From an uncultured Sunxiuqinia sp. (GTDB lineage Bacteria > Bacteroidota > Bacteroidia > Bacteroidales > Prolixibacteraceae): DNA of 64,000 nt. The notes under the pieces were generated by a model, which saw nothing but the letters and a program-made list of their open reading frames with translations, did no database searches and was not told the origin of the DNA. Position 1 is the first letter of the stretch. Each line of letters begins with the position of its first letter. Both the position numbers and the translations under genes were made by a program. The stretch covers positions 558,001-622,000 of the forward strand of contig NZ_OY782767.1 in assembly GCF_963678245.1 (NCBI RefSeq). Reading direction: 5' to 3'. Below are positions 18,828 to 27,862 of the stretch, one piece after another.

Positions 18828-19367
18828 ATTATGGTTTTTTAATCAATTGTATCTTTCGAGGTAAAATAAATTCATCTTCCTTAACAAAAACAGGGCATAA
18901 AGGTTTGTTGCAACGGCATTAAGATATCAAAAAAATATGAGATTTGGCAGGTTTATACACTCATGTTGTAGAAGCGTATTCTTTTATTTAGAATTAATAA
19001 AAAGAAGCGGATTGCTTTTTTCTTGATGAAATGAGTTGGTTGAAAATTGGAAATCGGAATTTAGTAGTGCTGATATTAATGAAAGAGACAAAAGCTGATT
19101 TTTGATTGTCGCAGACTTCAAACTTGCAGAAATTATAGAGTTTCTCGCTCATCCTTGTAGAATGTATATTCCATTTTAACCGAATGTGTTGGATAAATAT
19201 ACAGTGTTGAAAAAATAAACAAATATTTTAAGAGGTAGAAATACAGGTAGATAGGTGAATTCGGGGTGTTCACTGTTTAAAAATTCAACAATCCTTTCTG
19301 TTGAATCATTTAGCGATTTCACTTTCAATTGCCTGAAATTGAGATTGTTGATACCTGTGTGTTTTTT
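18828..19367. other. Intergenic region between acn and the redox module
   Basis: This divergent gap holds the leaders of acn (leftward) and of the PstS-like gene (rightward). I found no convincing small gene; a 65-codon minus-strand frame at 19176-19373 has no recognisable features. A clear TAnnTTTG promoter for acn was not identified. Confidence 0.4.
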
Positions 19368-19384
19368 TGGCACTCTATTTGGCT
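19368..19384 (+). promoter_or_regulatory. Possible sigma-54 promoter of the redox module
   Basis: TGGCAC (19368-19373) matches the -24 element. TTTGGC (19378-19383) lies near the -12 position, but the GG-to-GC spacing is 11 instead of the usual 10, so the match is imperfect. It is 85 bases before the ATG of the PstS-like gene. A GAFTGA-bearing NtrC-type regulator is encoded at the end of the same cluster, which is the reason for considering it. Confidence 0.3.
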
Positions 19385-19467
19385 AATGACTAATCAGATG
19401 AATTATTGATCAGCATATCAGAGTGTTAAGCATCTATTAGTAATTGAAACCAATTAATATCAACACA

Positions 19468-21150
19468 ATGAAAACCTTTTTATTATTTTTTTCTCTGTTA
19501 TCATTGATTATTTGCAGCGTGACAGGTTTTTGCAATGAGGTCAGTGATACCCAGACAGGAGATGAGCCCACGTCCGGCGAAGTAAGATCTTTGTAGCTAA
19601 TGAGTTCTCCTGAGTTATCTGAACTGACATTGAATTGGGTGGACGACTTCGGTAAAACAAAGCCGGATCTAAAAATCGCTTTCTCACAAATAGACGATGG
19701 GGCAGCGATTGAACCGGAAACCCTCTATTTTCTTGATACCGATCAACAGGCAATGGATCAAAACGAGCTTGCGTGGAAGATGGTTATCGCCCACGATGTG
19801 ATTGTACCAATCATCAATTCCAAAAATCCACTTCTTGAGGAAATATACAGGATTGGGATTACTGCAGAAGATTTAGGAAAGGTTCTGTCTGAAGATTCGG
19901 GTTGGTCTTTAGTTGTGGATGGCGCACCCGAAAAGCCTATTAATTGTTTTATGTTGGATAATCAGCAGGTAGCTTCAACGATTACCAATTATACAAAAAC
20001 AGAGGTGCCAGCGTTTCAGACGACAACAATTGTTTCCGCACAGGACTTAATTTCATCCGTTCAGAGAGATCCATATGCGATTGGCTTTTGCAAACTTGTC
20101 GACGTTCTGCAACCGGAAACAAATGCTTTTACCGATCAAATCAGTATTCTTCCGGTTGACAAAAATAGAAACGGACGTCTTGATAGTTTTGAAAACATGT
20201 ATGACAGTCCCGATCAATTGACTAGGGGAGCTTGGATTGGAAAGTATCCACGGAGTTTATCTGGGAATATTTATGCACTGGCAACTTCGGAACCATCCAA
20301 TCAAACAACTTTAGACTTTTTGGTGTGGTTGAACAAGAATGGACAAAACTATTTAAATAACTCAGGCTATAGCATTCTTTCGGGTAGAGAAAAGACGGAA
20401 AACCTTCTGGCGTTGGTCAAGCCGGAGGCACAACCAACTTTGGCAGACGCTCCTTTAATTCCTTTGGGCTGGAAACTGGCGATTGGTACAATGATTTTAC
20501 TTTTACTTATCGTTCTGATCCGGTCCAGGCGTAAAGAACAGAATGGTATCCTAAGTGAAGATATTGCCACTACAAATTCGCTGAACGAGAAGTCCATTCA
20601 TGCACCCGCTGGTTTGTATTACGGAAAATCACACACCTGGGCTTATATGGAACCGGATGGAATGGTAATTGTCGGGATTGATGATTTTATGCAACATCTC
20701 ACCGGATCCCTCACTCAGGTTATAATGAGGGAATCAGGTGAGAAAATCCGCAAAGGTGAAAAAATTATAACTCTGGTTCGCGAAGGAAAACAATTGGATC
20801 TTTATTCGCCGGTTTCAGGAGTGATCAAACTACAAAATCAGCGATTGCATGATCATCCTGCCGGTATCAATGCAGCACCATACACTGATGGGTGGACCTA
20901 TTTAATTGAGCCGGCAAACTGGCATCGGGAAACCCGGTTTTTGTTAGTGGCTGAAAAGTACAAGGAATGGCTCGAAGATGAATTCAACCGGCTGAAGGAT
21001 TTTCTGGCCAATTCAGCCAATGCCAACGATAAGGTTTTTAATCAACTCATCATGCAGGATGGTGGCGAACTGACTGACCATGTTCTGGCCAACCTTTCAC
21101 CGGAAGTTTGGCAAGATTTTCAAACCGAATTTATTGATCATGCCCGCTAA
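19468..21150 (+). pseudogene. PstS-like/GcvH-like fusion, interrupted by an in-frame TAG after the signal peptide
   Basis: From ATG 19468 the frame reads a Sec signal peptide (MKTFLLFFSLLSLIICSVTG), 42 codons in all, then TAG (19594-19596), then continues uninterrupted for 517 sense codons. The first internal ATG (19600) would give a product without its signal. After the TAG come a PstS-like periplasmic binding domain (about 300 residues, with HDVIVPIINSKNP, DPYAIGF and a FLVWLNKNGQNYL end) and an EF-hand-like loop DKNRNGRLDSFE encoded at 20158-20193. A transmembrane helix (LAIGTMILLLLIVLI) and a cytoplasmic GcvH-like domain (SHTWAYMEPDG, LYSPVSGVIK) complete it. The typical lipoyl-lysine spacing is off by one residue. 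First gene of the redox module. Confidence 0.8.
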
Positions 21151-21183
21151 CGAATTTGAAAATCCTCACTAAATATTGAAACT

Positions 21184-22044
21184 ATGGGATTAAATCGACG
21201 AGGCTTTTTTAATGTACTGGCTGTCACAGGAGCATCTCTGGCAGTTGGTAAAAAGACGGTTGCCTCACCAAAAAGTGAAAAAGAGATTGAATTCTACGGG
21301 ATTTTATACGATTCTACCCGTTGTGTGGCTTGTCGCACCTGCGAGTATGAATGCGCTGCTGCACATGGATTGCCTGAACCTCCGGCAGAGGTTGAAGCTA
21401 TTCGAAAAACGGACGAAACCTGCAACACCGTGGTTAATACCTTTCAAACTGAAAACGGGGAAGTGTATACGAAACGGCAGTGTATGCATTGTAATGAACC
21501 AGCCTGTGCATCCGCCTGTCTCACTCAGGCGATGCATAAAAGCAAAACCGGCCCGATTACCTGGAATGGCGATAAATGTATGGGATGCCGATACTGTATG
21601 GTTTCCTGTCCGTTTGACATGCCAAAGTTTGAATACCAGAGTACCAACCCCAAAATTCAGAAATGTGACATGTGCATGGAGAGGCAACAAGCTGGAGAGG
21701 TACCAATCTGTGTTGCAAATTGCCCTGCCGAAGCCGTTCTTTTTGGGAAACGCCGGGATTTGATTAACGAGGCCCGAAGGCGAATTTATGAAAATCCTGA
21801 TCAGTATGTTGATCATATTTATGGCGAACACGAAGCTGGAGGAACCGGATGGCTCTACTTATCTTCTGTACCATTCGAGGAACTAGGAATGAATACGCAC
21901 CTGCGACAGTCTTCTTACCCCGAGCTTACGAAAGGGTTCCTGTACAGTGTTCCATCAGTATTTGTGCTGGTGCCAACTTTATTATTGGGCATTCATCAGG
22001 CAACAGTAAACAATCACCTAAAAGTAGATGATAACGATGAATAA
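21184..22044 (+). CDS. Four-cluster [4Fe-4S] ferredoxin subunit, HybA/DsrO-like, with TAT-type signal
   Basis: A 286-residue protein. The N-terminus NRRGFFNVLAVTGASLAVG resembles a twin-arginine signal. Cysteine groups follow the HybA/DmsB/DsrO pattern for four [4Fe-4S] clusters: CVACRTCEYEC, CMHCNEPACASAC, CMGCRYCMVSC with the later CDMC, and CVANC. A C-terminal hydrophobic segment (FLYSVPSVFVLVPTLLLGI) would anchor it in the membrane, as in HybA. In related complexes this subunit relays electrons between a catalytic partner and an NrfD/HybB membrane protein. Its 3' end overlaps the next gene by up to 17 bases. No hydrogenase, molybdopterin or cytochrome catalytic subunit is encoded nearby. 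Confidence 0.88.
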   Translation: MGLNRRGFFNVLAVTGASLAVGKKTVASPKSEKEIEFYGILYDSTRCVACRTCEYECAAAHGLPEPPAEVEAIRKTDETCNTVVNTFQTENGEVYTKRQCMHCNEPACASACLTQAMHKSKTGPITWNGDKCMGCRYCMVSCPFDMPKFEYQSTNPKIQKCDMCMERQQAGEVPICVANCPAEAVLFGKRRDLINEARRRIYENPDQYVDHIYGEHEAGGTGWLYLSSVPFEELGMNTHLRQSSYPELTKGFLYSVPSVFVLVPTLLLGIHQATVNNHLKVDDNDE

Positions 22045-23266
22045 AGAAATTCAACTAGCAGCCGACCGTGATGGAAAATCCATCTGGAAATTTCTTCTAA
22101 GTGAGCTAAAACCCAGAGGCAAATGGCTCATGCCTTTTAACCTGATCTCCATACCGATTATTCTGGTGGGTCTGGCTTTAATTGTCCTTCGCTTCGCAGA
22201 AGGGCTCGGTGCCGTTTCAAACATCAACCAGGAAATTCCCTGGGGCTTGTGGAAAGGCTTTAATGTGGTAACTGGTGTGGCTTTTGCCGGAGGAGCTTAT
22301 GTATTGACTTTCATTGTTTATATTCTGAAGGTCGATAAGTATCACTCCATTGTTCGGGTAACGGTGCTGAATGGCTTTTTGGCCTATTTGTTCTACGCCG
22401 GGGCGCTGGTACTCGACCTGGGCAAACCCTGGAACATCTTCAACCCGATTATTGGCAATAGTTTTGGAGCCAGCTCTGTATTGTTTCTGGTTGCCTGGCA
22501 CTTTTTGTTGTATATTGTTGCCCAGCTCATTGAGTTCTCGCCGGCAGTAGCCGAGTGGTTGGGAGCAAAGCGGGCTCACAAAATTTTATCGGGGCTGACC
22601 TTGGGAGCCGTTATTTTTGGTATCACCTTGTCAACCTTACACCAGTCAGGTTTGGGGGCGCTGTTTCTCATGGCCAGCGAGAAAATTCACCCCCTGTGGT
22701 ACAATGAATTTATTCCACTTCTGTTTCTGGTGTCCAGCGTTTTTGCTGGCTTGTCGATGGTCATTTTTGAAGGCTCAATCAGCCAGCGCGTGTTTTTCAG
22801 GAAGATCAGCTCAAAGAATCGTGAAGCACGCAACAATATGGTTCAAAGCTTGTCGAAGATTTGTGCTTTCGGTATGTTTGCCTACCTGTTCATGCAATTT
22901 CTGGTGTTTATTCACGGACAGCACTGGGACTTGCTGAACACCCCCATGGGATACTGGTTTCTGCTTGAAATCATTGGTTTCGTGGCTGTTCCGACGATTT
23001 TGTTTTTCTATGCCTCTCGCACATCCAGCTTGTTGCTGAGCCGGGTGGCCGCCATCATCACCATTGTGGGAATTATTGTGAACCGGCTCAATGTGTCAAT
23101 TATCGCTTTTCGCTGGGATGCTGCCGTACGCTATGTTCCTTCCTGGATGGAGATCGTGGTCAGCATTACCATCATATTAATTCAAATTTGGATTTTCAGG
23201 TGGGTCATTAGCCGCATGCCGGTACTGGACGAACCCCCTAAATGGGCTAAAAATAACAGTCGTTAA
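22028..23266 (+). CDS. NrfD/HybB-like polytopic membrane subunit
   Basis: A 412-residue integral membrane protein with about nine to ten hydrophobic helices and the HybB-like segment WGLWKGFNVVTGVAFAGGA near residue 72. NrfD-family proteins bind quinone and couple with ferredoxin subunits to exchange electrons between the quinone pool and periplasmic redox partners, sometimes with proton movement. Two in-frame starts, ATG 22028 and ATG 22037, both overlap the ferredoxin gene, indicating translational coupling; the latter (MNKEIQ) is equally plausible. The neighbouring ferredoxin subunit fits a two-subunit membrane module. Confidence 0.9.
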   Translation: MITMNKEIQLAADRDGKSIWKFLLSELKPRGKWLMPFNLISIPIILVGLALIVLRFAEGLGAVSNINQEIPWGLWKGFNVVTGVAFAGGAYVLTFIVYILKVDKYHSIVRVTVLNGFLAYLFYAGALVLDLGKPWNIFNPIIGNSFGASSVLFLVAWHFLLYIVAQLIEFSPAVAEWLGAKRAHKILSGLTLGAVIFGITLSTLHQSGLGALFLMASEKIHPLWYNEFIPLLFLVSSVFAGLSMVIFEGSISQRVFFRKISSKNREARNNMVQSLSKICAFGMFAYLFMQFLVFIHGQHWDLLNTPMGYWFLLEIIGFVAVPTILFFYASRTSSLLLSRVAAIITIVGIIVNRLNVSIIAFRWDAAVRYVPSWMEIVVSITIILIQIWIFRWVISRMPVLDEPPKWAKNNSR

Positions 23267-23309
23267 ACCCCCTTGTTGCCAATAAAGAACAACCTAGAAA
23301 TAAAATGTT

Positions 23310-24020
23310 ATGGACGGATTTACATATACCAATATTTTTGAAACCAAAGGAATCGAATACCTGGCTATCATTGCCTTCTTTCTGATTATGGTTCCTTTTT
23401 GGATGTTATTGACACGAAAGTCGAAACAAACCATGCAACCCCAACTGGCTGACGGACTCATCACGGCCAAATCACTGCGTATTCCTCAAGGAATCTTTTT
23501 TAGCAAGTTTCACAGTTGGGCCTACCTTGAGAAAACCGGTAAAGCCCGGGTTGGACTCGATGACCTGCTGCTTCATCTGACTGGTGAGGTAAGTATCAGC
23601 CATCTGCGGGAGCCGGGCGAGCAAGTACTAAAAGGAGAGTTATTAACCCGAATTAACCACGATGGTAAAAGTCTGAAAATTTTTGCTCCCATCTCCGGCG
23701 AAGTTATGCGAACCAATGAACAGCTGGTGGACGATCCCGGTCTGATGAAGGCCGATCCGTACCAACAAGGATGGATGTACGTGATTAAGCCATCGAACTG
23801 GAAAGTTGACACTGATACCCATTACCTGGCCGAAGATGCCAGCGCTTGGGCTGCCCGTGAGCTGGATCGTTTCAAGGACTTTTTGTCGGTCTCGGTGATG
23901 AAGCATTTGGCCAACCCAAATCAGGTGGTGCTACAGGATGGTGGTGAACTGATTGACCAGCCGCTGGCTGAACTTCCGGAAGAAGTCTGGAGCGATTTTC
24001 AGCAGACTTTTCTGAGTTAA
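23310..24020 (+). CDS. Membrane-anchored GcvH-like (biotinyl/lipoyl-fold) protein
   Basis: A 236-residue protein with one N-terminal transmembrane helix (IEYLAIIAFFLIMVPFWMLL) and a cytoplasmic GcvH-like domain: FHSWAYLEKTGKARVGLDD, a hairpin GKSLKIFAPISGEV and a WMYVIKPSNW strand, then a helical tail ending in LPEEVWSDFQ. The tail parallels that of the PstS-like fusion (LSPEVWQDFQ), so the two are paralogues. In glycine-cleavage H protein the lipoyl lysine lies six residues before the aromatic of the Y-[SA]-P-x-S-G strand; here a GK pair places lysine at five. Modification is thus uncertain. It ends the redox module at a strong terminator. Confidence 0.82.
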   Translation: MDGFTYTNIFETKGIEYLAIIAFFLIMVPFWMLLTRKSKQTMQPQLADGLITAKSLRIPQGIFFSKFHSWAYLEKTGKARVGLDDLLLHLTGEVSISHLREPGEQVLKGELLTRINHDGKSLKIFAPISGEVMRTNEQLVDDPGLMKADPYQQGWMYVIKPSNWKVDTDTHYLAEDASAWAARELDRFKDFLSVSVMKHLANPNQVVLQDGGELIDQPLAELPEEVWSDFQQTFLS

Positions 24021-24042
24021 GAGATTGAATAAAACAATTGCT

Positions 24043-24092
24043 TCCGACTGGTAACACTTTAGCATGACTAAAGTGAGCCAGTCGGATATTTT
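24043..24092 (+). terminator. Strong terminator after the redox module
   Basis: A nested hairpin: outer stem TCCGACTGG (24043-24051) with CCAGTCGGA (24078-24086), inner stem CACTTTAG (24055-24062) with CTAAAGTG (24068-24075), followed by TATTTTTG. It separates the structural genes from the two-component system. Confidence 0.8.
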
Positions 24093-24233
24093 TGTTTCCG
24101 GACGCAGGCCTTTTGTGGTATCTTTTTTACTTAGAATAATGAACAGGTGTTGTAAAACAAGATCACGAATCGAATCTGGTTTCAATTATAAAAATTAACT
24201 TCGTCCTGAGTAACTAACTTTTTGCCTTTACCT

Positions 24234-25899
24234 ATGCCTTGGTATAAAAGAATGAAAAACAAAAACCATATCGGAACACCCCTTGTCAAAGGGTATGTCA
24301 AGTTCCGGTCGTCCATCTACGGACGTGTTGTATTTATTATCACAATCGCTTCGCTAGTGCTGTTTGTTTCTTTCGGGGTTATTTTTCGCTCGGTCAATGA
24401 AAATTACATGAAATCGGTGATCAGCGAAAACGGCAATAACATTGGCTATCTGGTTGAAGGTGCTTTGTACGATGCCATGTTAAAAAATGACCAAGCTTCG
24501 CTCCAAAGAACCTTGGATCTTATCAACTCCATGTCGGGTATTGATAACGTGAGTATGTATGATAACAGCAACAACCTGGCCTATACGTCAATTTCGCCCA
24601 ACTCGCCCAATCATAGCGATCCTGACTGCGCCAGTTGCCACGAGGATTTTGAGCATTTCGCGCGACGAAAAATCTTACCGCATTATAGAAGCGAAAAGCG
24701 AATGCATTATGAACCCGGAGAATGACAGCATTCGTAACTTGATGATCAAGTCGCCCATTCTGAATAATCCATCCTGCTTCACTGCGGCATGTCATGCCCA
24801 CAGCGCAGACGAAAAAGTGCTTGGATCGTTAATCATTAAAATGCCGCTAAAAAAGTTGGACAGCGCATTACAAGAATCAACCACTGATTTCTTTTTGATG
24901 GCCGCACTGATGACTGTCATACTTATTGTGTTTTTAATCCTGTTCACCAATAAGAAAATTAAAAATCCACTCAACAAGATTATTTTGGCCTCAGAGGCAG
25001 TAGCCAAAGGAGACAAAAATACACGACTGGAAATCAGATCAAACCAGCTTTCAGACATGCGCATGGTTTCCTATGCTTTCAACAAAATGCTGGATAACCT
25101 GCAAACGGCAACAACGGAGCTTCAAAATTGGTCACAACAACTGGAATACAAAGTCCAGAAGAAATCAGAAGAACTGGGACAAGCGCAGAATGAGTTAATT
25201 AATATTGAGCGGATTTCGTCACTCGGCAAATTATCCCTTTCGGTTGCCCATGAAATCAACAACCCACTTTCGGGCATTTTAGTGTACACAAAGTTGATCC
25301 ACAAACAGCTAAGCAATCCAAACCTGGATCAGGATAAAGTTGGCACGATGCTAAAACATTTAAAATTTATTGAAAGCGAAACGAAGCGTTGTGGAGACAT
25401 TGTGAAAGGATTGCTGGACTTTTCAAGAAAAGACCAAGAAGGTTTTGAGCCACGCCATTTGCATGAAATCCTGACGGACACTGTGGAACTGATGACCCAC
25501 CCTATGAAAATTGCCAACATTCATTTTCTATCCGATTTTTCTGCCAAAAAGGATTTAATCTCGTGTAGTCCCAATCAAATTAAACAAGTCTGCATTGCGA
25601 TTTTGGTCAATTCCTCGGAAGCCGTTTCTGAGAATGGTGAAATTGTCGTTTATTCCCATAACCCAGACAATGAACAGATCAGGATCGAATTTACTGATAA
25701 TGGAATTGGAATTGCAGAAGAAGATCTTCCCCACGTTTTTGAACCCTTCTTTTCAACCAAGGAGAAAGCTAGCGGTATTGGCCTTGGCTTGTCAGTAGTA
25801 CATGGCATTGTGCAAAACCACAAGGGAAAGATTGAAGTGAAATCAGAACGTGGGAAAGAAACGACTATAGCCATCACCTTACCTTTAATAAAGACATAA
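24234..25899 (+). pseudogene. Membrane sensor histidine kinase with heme-binding motifs, +1 frameshift
   Basis: Starts at ATG 24234 or 24252. Order: TM1 (VVFIITIASLVLFVSFGVIF), a periplasmic domain with CASCH (24627-24641) and CFTAACH (24775-24795, a C-x4-CH form), TM2 (FFLMAALMTVILIVFLILF), HAMP, a coiled coil, the DHp box with phospho-acceptor histidine in SVAHEINNPLSG, and a HATPase with DNGIGIAEEDL and GIGLGLSVVHGI. The frame breaks between the two heme motifs. Dropping one A from the A5 run at 24668-24672 restores a continuous product (ARRKSYRIIEAKSE). The two motifs suggest covalent c-type heme and redox, oxygen or NO sensing. Paired with the regulator that starts 10 bases later. Confidence 0.82.
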
Positions 25900-25909
25900 A
25901 AAACAAACC

Positions 25910-27251
25910 ATGGCGAAGAAAATATCCATATTGATTGTTGATGATGAAAGGTCTGTCAGGGACTCCCTGTGCAGTTGGTTTATCGAAGACGGTTACCGTG
26001 TTGTCTCTGCAGAAGATGCAAAAAAAGCATTGTCGCTAATTGAATCCGAAACTTTCGATATTGTGCTGGCCGATATTAAAATGCCCGGAATGGATGGGCT
26101 GGAGATGTTGAAGCGGATCAAAACCATCCGAAAAGAGGTCATTGTCATTATGATGACGGCGTTTGCGATGGTTGATACCGCGGTGCAGGCGTTAAAAGAT
26201 GGCGCATTCGATTATGTGACTAAGCCTTTTGATCCGGACGACCTGTCTCATTTGATTCGCAATGCCTCCAGACAGATCAGTCTGATGGAGGAAAATGAGG
26301 TGCTAAAAGATAAAGTGGTTTCGCTTGAAAATGTGGAAGACCTGATTGGCGAAAGTAAGGCTATGCAACAAGTACTTCTAGAAATTGAGAGTGTTGCACA
26401 ATCCACCGCTTCGGTTATTATTACTGGTGAAAGCGGAACCGGAAAGGAACTGGTTGCCCGTGCCATTCATGTCAATTCGCCCCGCAAATTTTTCCCATTG
26501 GTTAGTGTGCATTGCGGAGCTTTGTCCGAAAGTTTGCTGGAAAGTGAATTGTTCGGCCACGAAAAAGGAGCTTTCACAGGAGCTGTTTATAACCGGAAAG
26601 GTCGGTTTGAAATGGCTGACAATGGAACAATTTTTCTGGATGAAATAGCCACCATCTCAACAAAAATGCAGGTAGAATTATTGCGAGTGCTGGAAACCAA
26701 AAGCTTTGTTCGGGTTGGTGGAAACAAGGAGACCAAGTCCGACTTTCGGGTTATTTGTGCGACCAATCGCGACCTAAAAACGATGGTGGACAATGGAGCA
26801 TTCAGAGAAGATTTATTTTTACAGGCTCAATGTGGTCAATATTCGTGTTCCGCCGTTGCGCGAGCGAACGGAAGACATTCCTTTGTTGACCGAGTATTTC
26901 ATCAAAAAGTACTGCACTACCATGAACCGGCCGGTCATGTCTATCGAGCCGGCAGCATTGTCGCGGTTAGCAGAGTTTCCGTTTCCTGGCAATATTCGCG
27001 AACTGGAGAATATGATAGAAAGGGCAATTGTGGTTGGGAACGGCAAAAAGATCTGCTTGAAAGATTTGCCAATCGAAAAAAACAAATCGATGCCGTCCTT
27101 TGAGAGTCTCAATGAACTGGAGAAACATCACGTCCTTCAAATTCTGGACAAATACAATTGGAATATTTCCGTTTCTGCAAAGGCCCTGAAAATTGACCGG
27201 GTGACTCTGTACAATAAAATTAAGAAGTACAATTTAAAACAAAGCAACTAG
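25910..27251 (+). pseudogene. NtrC-type sigma-54 response regulator, +1 frameshift
   Basis: Receiver domain (residues 1-120; phospho-acceptor in VLADIKMPGMDG, switch lysine in VTKPFDP), AAA+ domain with Walker A GESGTGKE, the sigma-54 loop GAFTGA and Walker B TIFLDE, then a Fis-type helix-turn-helix (SVSAKALKIDRVTLYNKIKKY). The frame breaks inside the AAA+ domain. Removing one T from the T5 run at 26816-26820 gives the expected REDLFYRLNVVNIRVPPLRER. As sequenced, the product would stop at 27103 without its DNA-binding domain. It follows the kinase gene by 10 bases, so they form one transcription unit. The likely target is the redox module just upstream. Confidence 0.85.
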
Positions 27252-27264
27252 ATTGGCATTGAGA

Positions 27265-27816
27265 ATGAAGCCGGAAAGCATCAAATTAATTTCATTTGGA
27301 TATTTTGGGAGAGATTTTCTCGCCGAAATCATTCATGATGTGGAACGCGAATTCTCGGTACTGGTAAGAACACAGGAAGGATACCTCGATTTAAGCGAAT
27401 ATTTTGAGCCTGCCCGCAAACAATATGATGGCAATAGATTGTTGGAAGAAATTGGAAGGCGTTTTGCTTCGGACAAATCAAAAACCTTAGGGATTTTAAA
27501 TGTTGATCTTTACATCCCTATTTTAACGTTCATTTTTGGTCAGGCTTATTTAAACGGAAGATGCGGCATCGCATCAGCGTACCGTTTGAAAAACGAACGC
27601 TATGGGCTTGAAGCCGATGAAACGGTTTTCGTTGACCGGTTGCGCAAAGAAGTGATTCATGAACTCGGTCACACCTTCGGTCTGATCCACTGCCAAAATC
27701 CAGTCTGCGTGATGCGTTCAAGCACTTACGTTGAAGATATCGATCAAAAAAGCTGGTCATTCTGTTCCAAATGCAGGACGAAATTGGATACTTCATTTGT
27801 TTCAGAATCTATCTAG
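27265..27816 (+). CDS. Archaemetzincin family zinc peptidase
   Basis: I choose ATG 27265 (MKPESIKL) as start; a TTG at 27253 in the same frame is less likely. The 183-residue protein has the extended metzincin motif in HELGHTFGLIHC, then CVMRSSTYVEDID with the conserved MRSS turn, and a CSKC pair, the zinc-binding pattern of archaemetzincins (AMZ, M54). The glutamate in HELGH should be the catalytic base. Physiological substrates of bacterial members are unknown. It begins 13 bases after the response regulator stop, so it is probably co-transcribed with the two-component genes. Confidence 0.88.
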   Translation: MKPESIKLISFGYFGRDFLAEIIHDVEREFSVLVRTQEGYLDLSEYFEPARKQYDGNRLLEEIGRRFASDKSKTLGILNVDLYIPILTFIFGQAYLNGRCGIASAYRLKNERYGLEADETVFVDRLRKEVIHELGHTFGLIHCQNPVCVMRSSTYVEDIDQKSWSFCSKCRTKLDTSFVSESI

Positions 27817-27862
27817 AATAAGAAAAACCTGTGGGCTCTGTCTCTCTTAATTGATCAAAAAA

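Noticed and set aside
19176-19373. Small minus-strand frame upstream of acn
   Set aside because: No signal, domain or start context; it overlaps the leader of the redox module.
9481-19596. TAG read as a sense codon (genetic code change) because two genes have in-frame TAG
   Set aside because: Many intact genes here end in TAG (for example the stops at 5231, 12855, 43534, 48047, 52942 and 58895), so TAG is an ordinary stop codon in this genome.
19468-21150. True phosphate ABC transporter (Pst) gene
   Set aside because: Only a PstS-like domain is present, fused to a membrane helix and a GcvH-like domain; no PstC, PstA or PstB is nearby.
23310-24020. Glycine cleavage system H protein
   Set aside because: It has an N-terminal membrane anchor, an extra tail, an off-register lysine and no gcvT or gcvP neighbours.
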